Positions 7,361 to 11,497 of a stretch of 11,497 nt of DNA are shown piece after piece. The position numbers and the translations under genes are program-made. Below the pieces are notes generated by a model. It did not search any database and had not been told where the DNA came from. It saw nothing but the letters and a program-made list of their open reading frames with translations. Each line of letters starts with the position of its first letter. Positions within the stretch are counted from its first letter, which is position 1. Source of the DNA: Halovenus sp. (GTDB lineage Archaea; Halobacteriota; Halobacteria; Halobacteriales; Haloarculaceae); contig JAQCNR010000222.1 of NCBI GenBank assembly GCA_028274925.1, forward strand, positions 1-11,497. Reading direction: 5' to 3'.

Positions 7361-7386
7361 GGGTGGGGAGAAGAATAGAGGCAAGT

Positions 7387-8238
7387 ATGAACGTCGAAGA
7401 TATCATGACGCCAGCCGCCGATATCGTGACAGTCGAGATTCCGGGTACCCGTGACGACGTCCTTGACTATCTGCAGGACCGGCAGTTCTCCTCAGTTCCC
7501 GCGGTCAAAGTTGAGGACGGCCACGAGGTCTACCGGGGGCTTATCTCACGGTCGGCACTGATCGAGCGGCCAGACGAAGACCAGCTCGCGCTGCTGGCCG
7601 AAGAGGTTCCAACAACGTCACGCGAGACGAGTCTCGCGGCTGCCGCAGCACAGATGGTCGAAACGAACGCCCGGCGGATGCCCGTCGTCAACGGCGATTC
7701 GCTCGAAGGCATCGTCACGGTCACCGACGTGATTCGAGCAATCGCCCGCGGCAAAGCATCCACGGAGGCGACGGCCGGTGACGTCGCCGGCGAGGAGGTC
7801 AACTGTGTCTACGACGACGCGCCGCTACCGGTCGCCGAACGCCAACTCTCCTTCGCTCGCGTGCCATACGCAGTCGTTCTCGATGAGGAGGGTGAGATGT
7901 GTGGGATGATCACCGAAGTCGACATCATCGATGTCGCCCGCGTTGTCGAGGGTGAGGAGGGGACCGGCGACTCCATCGCAGGCCAGGACGACGACTGGGC
8001 GTGGGAGGGGATCAAGGCGGTCGGAAACCGCTACATGCCGACGCGAAACGTCGAGATTCCGGCCGAAGCCGTCAGCGAGTTCATGACCGCCGACGTCGTC
8101 TCCGTCAGCAGGAAGCGGCCAGTCAAGGAGGTCGCACAACTGCTGATCGAGCACGACATCGAGCAGATTCCGCTGGTCAGCGGCGGTAGTCTCGCCGGTA
8201 TCGTCCAGGACATGGACCTGCTGGAGGCGATCCAATGA
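7387..8238 (+). CDS. Four-CBS-domain protein
   Basis: This soluble protein of 283 residues is made almost wholly of CBS motifs: about 1-60 (IMTPAADIVTVEIPG...VYRGLISRSALI), 72-122 (MPVVNGDSLEGIVTVTDVIRAI), 135-187 (YAVVLDEEGEMCGMITEVDIIDV) and 230-283 (FMTADVVSVSRKRPVKEVAQ...GIVQDMDLLEAI). An acidic linker (188-225, with DDDWAWEGIK) separates motifs 3 and 4. Known: pairs of CBS motifs form Bateman modules that often bind AMP, ATP or S-adenosylmethionine and regulate a partner. No effector domain is attached. I start at the ATG at 7387 (MNVEDIMTP); an in-frame GTG at 7363 would only prepend eight basic residues. The stop overlaps glyS as ATGA, so the two are co-translated. Inference: it may sense adenylate state for neighbouring functions; the target is unknown. 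Confidence 0.93.
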   Translation: MNVEDIMTPAADIVTVEIPGTRDDVLDYLQDRQFSSVPAVKVEDGHEVYRGLISRSALIERPDEDQLALLAEEVPTTSRETSLAAAAAQMVETNARRMPVVNGDSLEGIVTVTDVIRAIARGKASTEATAGDVAGEEVNCVYDDAPLPVAERQLSFARVPYAVVLDEEGEMCGMITEVDIIDVARVVEGEEGTGDSIAGQDDDWAWEGIKAVGNRYMPTRNVEIPAEAVSEFMTADVVSVSRKRPVKEVAQLLIEHDIEQIPLVSGGSLAGIVQDMDLLEAIQ

Positions 8239-9977
8239 GCGAGGGCGACCGCCTCACCGAACTCGCGAAACGCCGAGGCTTCTTTCTGCAGTCCTCGGGC
8301 TCCTACGGCGGCGTGGCCGGTTTCTACACCTACGGCCCGCAAGGCGCAACGCTCAAGGAGAACATCGAGTCCGCCTGGCGTGACCGCTACGTCACCCGCG
8401 AAGGTCATATGGAAATCGACGGCCCGACCGTGATGCCCGAAGCCGTCTTCGAGGCTTCCGGCCACCTCGATGGCTTCGACGATATGATCATTGAGTGCCC
8501 CGAGTGTGGCGAAAGTCACCGCGCCGACCACCTCGTCGAGGACGCGCCGGATTCGGGGGTCGAAGACGCCGAGGCGCTGCCGATTGCAGAGGTCGAGGAA
8601 CTGTTCAGCGAGTACGACATCGACTGTCCGACCTGTGGGACGGCACTGGCCGGCGAGCCAATCGACGATTTCAACCTCATGTTCGGCACGAACATCGGCC
8701 CCGGTAGCTCCTCGCCCGGCTATCTCCGCCCGGAGACAGCACAGGGGATTTTTGTCGAGTTCCCGCAACTGGCCGAATACGCTCGCAACCAGTTACCGTT
8801 CGGCGTGACACAGATTGGCCGAGCGTACCGCAACGAAATCAGCCCACGGAAGGCGCTGGTTCGAGTACGTGAGTTCACGCAGGCCGAACTCGAACACTTC
8901 ATCGACCCCGACGCAGACGAGCCACCGCTGCACCGCGTCGAGGACGTTGTGCTCCCGCTGTACTCCGTCGAGCAACAGCAGGCCGACGACGGCGAGATGC
9001 AGGAGCGTACCGTCCGAGAGGCAGTCGATGAGGGTGTCGTTGCGGACCCGTGGGTTGCCTACTATCTCGGTGTCTCGAAAGGCTGGTACGACCGCATCGG
9101 CGTCGATATGGACCGCTTCCGGTACCGTCAGCACCTGCCGGGCGAACTCGCACACTACGCCTCCGACTGTTGGGACGCAGAAACAGAGATTGGCGGCGAC
9201 TGGATCGAGGTCACTGGCTTTGCTTACCGGGGCGATTACGACCTCGCAAAACACGAGGAATACTCCGGCGAGGACTACTCAGTGTTCAAACAGTATGACG
9301 ATCCTATTACCGTCGAAAAGCCGACAGTCGACCCCGATATGAGTGCACTCGGCCCCGAGTTTGGCGGCGCTGCTGGTGCAATTGCCGACGAACTCGACGC
9401 ACTCGCCGAGCGTGACCCTGACGCCTTCGACGGCGAGACGGTCGAGGTGACGGTCGATGGCGAGAGCTACGAGGTAGCTGTCGAGCAGACCGGATTTTCC
9501 ATCGAGGAAGTCACCGAATCTGGCGAGCACGTCACGCCACACACTGTCGAACCATCCTTCGGTGTGGACCGCCTGATTTACACTGTCCTCGCACACGCAT
9601 ACGAAGAAGACGAGGTCGACGGCGAGGAGCGAACCTATCTCTCGCTGCCACCCGAAACCGCGCCGACCACCGTCGGCGTCTTCCCGCTGATGGACAAAGA
9701 CGGACTGGCCGACCGCGCGCAGGAACTGGCCCGAGACCTTCGTGAAGCAGGACTGGAGGTTACCTACGACGACTCCGGTGCAATTGGACGGCGGTACCGC
9801 CGACAGGACGAGGTGGGCACGCCGTTCTGTGTCACCGTCGACTACGACACGCTGGAGGATGGCACGGTGACCGTTCGCGAGCGAGATAGTACCGAGCAAA
9901 AACGCGTCGCACTCGAGGCAGTCGACGGGCATTTGCTCGCACTTCGCGACGGCGAACAGCGCTTCGAGAGCCTCTAA
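8235..9977 (+). CDS. glyS: Glycyl-tRNA synthetase, archaeal/eukaryotic class II type
   Basis: This cytoplasmic enzyme attaches glycine to tRNA-Gly using ATP. At 580 residues it matches the homodimeric archaeal form. Visible: the N-terminal GFFLQSSGSYGGVAGFYTYGP (15-35), a motif-1 region (EGHMEIDGPTVMPEAVFEASGH, 56-77), a zinc-ribbon-like insertion with Cys88, Cys91, Cys131 and Cys134, motif 2 (GRAYRNEISPR, 195-205, then FTQAELEHF), motif 3 (EPSFGVDRLIYT, 439-450) and the C-terminal anticodon-binding domain (about 475-570, with GVFPLMDKDGLADRA and GAIGRRYRRQDEVGTP). All elements are intact. The start overlaps the CBS gene by four bases, and the TAA is followed after three bases by the kinase-like gene. 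No T-box or other leader is visible, as expected for a downstream operon gene. Confidence 0.98.
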   Translation: MSEGDRLTELAKRRGFFLQSSGSYGGVAGFYTYGPQGATLKENIESAWRDRYVTREGHMEIDGPTVMPEAVFEASGHLDGFDDMIIECPECGESHRADHLVEDAPDSGVEDAEALPIAEVEELFSEYDIDCPTCGTALAGEPIDDFNLMFGTNIGPGSSSPGYLRPETAQGIFVEFPQLAEYARNQLPFGVTQIGRAYRNEISPRKALVRVREFTQAELEHFIDPDADEPPLHRVEDVVLPLYSVEQQQADDGEMQERTVREAVDEGVVADPWVAYYLGVSKGWYDRIGVDMDRFRYRQHLPGELAHYASDCWDAETEIGGDWIEVTGFAYRGDYDLAKHEEYSGEDYSVFKQYDDPITVEKPTVDPDMSALGPEFGGAAGAIADELDALAERDPDAFDGETVEVTVDGESYEVAVEQTGFSIEEVTESGEHVTPHTVEPSFGVDRLIYTVLAHAYEEDEVDGEERTYLSLPPETAPTTVGVFPLMDKDGLADRAQELARDLREAGLEVTYDDSGAIGRRYRRQDEVGTPFCVTVDYDTLEDGTVTVRERDSTEQKRVALEAVDGHLLALRDGEQRFESL

Positions 9978-9980
9978 GTG

Positions 9981-10601
9981 ATGTCCTCTGCACCCACGGT
10001 CTTCGACCGAGTCGAACAACAACTCCGCGGTGAGTTTGGCCGGCGACTCGTCCACGCAAGCGGCACTGGCCTCCCGCTGTTGTATCTGCTTACCCTCATC
10101 ACGTGGGCGCAGGCGAGAGCGCTGTATCTCTTCCTTGCGGCAGGCGCTGTCGTCGTCGAGTCACTTCGACTCATCTTCGGACTCGATGTCTGGCTGTTTA
10201 ACCACCTCATCCGCGAGTACGAAGAAGACAACATTGCCGGCTACGTCCTCTACATGCTCTCCAGTACGGTTGCCGCGGTGGCGTTCGAGCCACAGATTGC
10301 CGTGCCGGCCATCCTGATGCTCACGCTTGGGGACCCAATCAGCGGCACTGTTGGTGGTGACGAACTGCGCGTCGTCAAACGGCCGATAGCGCTGGCTGCG
10401 ATGTTCGTTATCTGTGCGACAATTACTGCGCCGTTTCACTACACGACCCCGATTGTCGTCGTCTTCGGAGGGGTCGGGGGCATGCTTGCCGACGGCGTGA
10501 AGCCGATTATTCGCGGCTACGTCATCGACGACAATCTGACGATACCGATTGTCGCTGCCATCGCAATCAGCGCCGGCCTCGAACTGAGCGCAGCCCTGTA
10601 G
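9981..10601 (+). CDS. Dolichol/phytol-kinase-like polyprenol kinase family membrane protein
   Basis: This 206-residue polytopic membrane protein has roughly six helices (about 30-42, 46-66, 86-101, 105-122, 135-151, 156-173, with a hydrophobic end). Family marks: RRLVHASG (21-28), corresponding to the R-K-x-x-H motif of SEC59/VTE5-like CTP-dependent lipid kinases; LGDPISGTVGG (116-126), the GD-rich loop linked to CTP binding; and DDNLTIPI (183-190) near the C-terminus. Known: members phosphorylate dolichol, phytol or related isoprenoid alcohols. In archaea this could supply dolichyl phosphate for N-glycosylation or salvage prenyl alcohols, but the substrate cannot be read from sequence. I start at the ATG at 9981, three bases after the glyS stop; a GTG directly before it would add one residue. 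It is probably in the glyS operon. Confidence 0.85.
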   Translation: MSSAPTVFDRVEQQLRGEFGRRLVHASGTGLPLLYLLTLITWAQARALYLFLAAGAVVVESLRLIFGLDVWLFNHLIREYEEDNIAGYVLYMLSSTVAAVAFEPQIAVPAILMLTLGDPISGTVGGDELRVVKRPIALAAMFVICATITAPFHYTTPIVVVFGGVGGMLADGVKPIIRGYVIDDNLTIPIVAAIAISAGLELSAAL

Positions 10602-10639
10602 CTCCCAAAGCCAAAGAGCCTCCGAGGCGACCAGCGAAT

Positions 10640-11200
10640 ATGGCAAGTGAGGCGGCCGGCGAGAACGTCGCCGGAGACACGCCGGATATCTCTGAGACGG
10701 TCGAGGGTGACGAGGCAACCGTCACAGAGACCGGTGAGTTAGAGCGAACACTCGGGTTGTCGGGTGGGCTGGCAATCGGTATCGGGACGATGATTGGTGC
10801 CGGTATCTTCGTCTTTCCCGGGCTTGCCGGCGCAGAGGTTGGCACGGCCGCGACTGCCTCCTTTGGCGTCGGGGGTATCATTGCCTTGCTGGTCGCGTTG
10901 CCCACGTCGGAACTCGCGACAGCGATGCCCAAAAGCGGCGGCGGCTATTATTTCATCTCGCGAGGACTCGGTACCCTTGCCGGGACGATTGTCGGGCTCT
11001 CGCTGTGGCTTGGTCTCGTCTTCGCGACAGCATTCTATCTGGTTGGACTGGGGTTCTATGCCCTCGATGCGCTGGCCGAGGCCGGCATCGTCCTCGCAGT
11101 GAGTGAGGGTGTTATCGTCTCCAGTCTCGCGGTCGTGTTCGGTATCGGATTCACCGCCGTCAACTACCCCGCCCTAACGCTCGCTGACGCTCGCGTTTGA
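10640..11200 (+). pseudogene. APC-family amino-acid permease, N-terminal fragment cut off by a TnpB element
   Basis: An ATG at 10640 opens a frame that ends at 11200 after 186 codons. Residues 1-35 are an acidic cytoplasmic tail; helix 1 (38-60) holds the APC signature GIGTMIGAGIFVFPG; helices follow at about 71-95, 113-142 and 157-175. APC permeases need about 12 helices and 400 or more residues (haloarchaeal ones often add a C-terminal Usp domain), so most of the transporter is missing. The last native residues are near FTA or FTAVNY; the rest (PALTLADARV) is translated from the right end of the mobile element and read through its terminal hairpin. I see no promoter in the 38 bases after the kinase-like gene, so it was probably read from the glyS operon. 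Whether the remaining part lies beyond the element, outside this window, cannot be seen. Known substrates in the family are amino acids; the specificity here is unknown. Confidence 0.85.
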
Positions 11201-11290
11201 GGACGGGGCTTGTCCGTGGACTCGCGCTCTGACCGAATCTTGGTGGGCGGTATAATCGCCGCTCGCGTTCACTGTCCCAGACTTTAGGGC
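11160..11290 (-). ncRNA. Candidate omega RNA (reRNA) of TnpB, 3' part
   Basis: Inferred from known TnpB biology: the guide RNA comes from the 3' end of tnpB and the right end of the element, on the same strand. Here that region contains the nine-pair terminal hairpin and a smaller hairpin candidate, GGCG...CGCC, at 11246-11260. The 5' limit is a guess. A guide of about 16-20 bases would follow the right end, copied from the flanking permease sequence (leftward from about 11160). No expression evidence is available. Confidence 0.45.
11167..11208 (-). repeat. Right-end hairpin of the TnpB element (imperfect inverted repeat)
   Basis: On the minus strand CCCCGTCCT (11208-11200) pairs with AGGGCGGGG (11175-11167) over nine base pairs, with one G-U wobble in RNA. 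Inside it, AACGC (11197-11193) pairs with GCGTT (11180-11176) around a 12-base loop, with two bases bulged between the stems. Such a subterminal hairpin is expected at an IS200/IS605-type right end and as the terminal stem of an omega RNA. It could also help end transcription arriving from the tnpB side. Confidence 0.8.
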
Positions 11291-11497
11291 AAGTTGACTG
11301 TTGCCCGTCCGCCGAGACGACTGTTGGCCCCGACGGACATACCGCATCCCGATGTTCTTCGCCGCGTTGTAGTCTGCGTTCGCTTCCGAGTCGCACTTCT
11401 GACACTGGAAATCGTTCCGGGTCGGGCGATTCTCGTCTGCTGTGAAACCACACTCAGCGCACCGTTTCGACGTGTACGCTGAACCCACCTGCTTCAC
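11174..11497 (-). CDS. tnpB: TnpB RNA-guided nuclease, C-terminal part (partial)
   Basis: The 107 visible residues are the end of a TnpB (OrfB_IS605) protein; the frame is open at the window edge and its first codon here is GTG (Val), not a true start. The zinc-ribbon Cys pairs are present at visible residues 13/16 (TSKRCAEC) and 32/35 (CQKC), and the last RuvC motif DYNAAKNIG follows, with Asp42 the probable catalytic acid. So the nuclease C-terminus looks intact. After about residue 52 the tail is polar and low in complexity; this part overlaps the region that in characterised TnpB loci encodes the omega RNA. The TAG stop (11174-11176) lies inside the 3' arm of the terminal hairpin and overlaps the permease fragment antisense by 27 bases. 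Confidence 0.92.
   Translation of the reverse strand: MKQVGSAYTSKRCAECGFTADENRPTRNDFQCQKCDSEANADYNAAKNIGMRYVRRGQQSSRRTGNSQLALKSGTVNASGDYTAHQDSVRARVHGQAPSSNASVSER

Larger units (their letters stand above)
7124..7386. other. Divergent intergenic spacer, no gene supported
   Basis: These 263 bases separate the minus-strand small gene from the plus-strand CBS gene. The left half is clearly AT-richer than its surroundings (around 7225-7275). I see no tRNA-like cloverleaf, CRISPR repeat or credible ORF. A 67-codon minus-strand frame at 7181-7384 has no family features and an unconvincing composition. The spacer probably holds the two promoters and possibly operator sites that I cannot define. Confidence 0.6.
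11160..11497 (-). mobile_element. IS1341/IS605-type TnpB element, right end (partial)
   Basis: The region contains the C-terminal part of tnpB and the element's right end, marked by a strong subterminal hairpin and a short tail (GGGGTAGTTGA on the minus strand) that I recall from haloarchaeal IS1341-type ends. The left end, any tnpA (Y1 transposase) and the rest of tnpB lie outside the window, so I cannot tell a full IS605-like element from a tnpB-only one. The exact right boundary is uncertain by about ten bases (11155-11167), because IS200/IS605 elements make no target duplication. Confidence 0.8.

Noticed and set aside
7181..7384. 67-codon minus-strand frame in the spacer before the CBS gene
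   Set aside because: No conserved-looking features, not acidic like its neighbours, and it covers the likely promoter region. I treat it as chance.
8031..8768. Minus-strand frame of 245 codons opposite the CBS-glyS junction
   Set aside because: Antisense of two well-supported genes, with no recognisable domain.
9279..10055. Minus-strand frame of 258 codons opposite the glyS 3' half
   Set aside because: Antisense shadow; glyS motif 3 and the anticodon-binding domain are clear on the plus strand.
10161..10718. Minus-strand frame of 185 codons opposite the kinase-like gene
   Set aside because: Polar antisense translation of a membrane-protein gene; no family pattern.
11294..11482. Plus-strand frame opposite tnpB
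   Set aside because: Antisense of the TnpB zinc ribbon and RuvC motif region; no independent support.

Overview
The window is haloarchaeal chromosome (class Halobacteria; I cannot name the genus). The signs are GC-rich DNA, strongly acidic proteins, TATA-like elements about 26-30 bases before several ATG codons (the pattern of leaderless transcripts), a Tat-dependent exported protein, an archaeal-type class II glycyl-tRNA synthetase, and an IS1341/IS605-type TnpB element with the right-end sequence common in haloarchaea.

Layout. 1-3261, minus strand: the front of an Mrp/Mnh-type cation/proton antiporter operon, mrpA-mrpB-mrpC-mrpD. Every junction is a 4-base ATGA overlap, and mrpD runs off the left edge. 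3262-3410: a divergent promoter region. 3411-5258, plus: a Tat-exported eight-repeat PQQ-like beta-propeller, anchored by one membrane segment and carrying a cytoplasmic C-terminal domain I do not recognise. 5272-6858, minus: full-length serA (D-3-phosphoglycerate dehydrogenase), convergent with the propeller gene. 6959-7123, minus: a 54-residue acidic protein with its own promoter-like and terminator-like elements. 7124-7386: a divergent, partly AT-rich spacer with no gene I can support. 7387-10601, plus: a tight run of a four-CBS-domain protein, glyS, and a dolichol/phytol-kinase-like membrane protein. 10640-11200, plus: the N-terminal part of an APC-family amino-acid permease, cut off by a mobile element. 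11174-11497, minus: the C-terminal part of tnpB, whose 3' end forms a strong hairpin at the junction with the permease.

How it fits together. Most of the window is housekeeping: ion homeostasis (Mrp), serine synthesis (serA), glycine charging (glyS) and lipid-carrier phosphorylation. The accessory event is at the right edge, where a TnpB element interrupts the permease gene. In characterised TnpB systems the flank of the right end serves as the omega-RNA guide; if that holds here, the guide would match the uninterrupted permease allele. The least understood protein is the chimeric propeller, whose cytoplasmic domain and partner are unknown. I found no CRISPR array, tRNA, rRNA or obvious new defence system.
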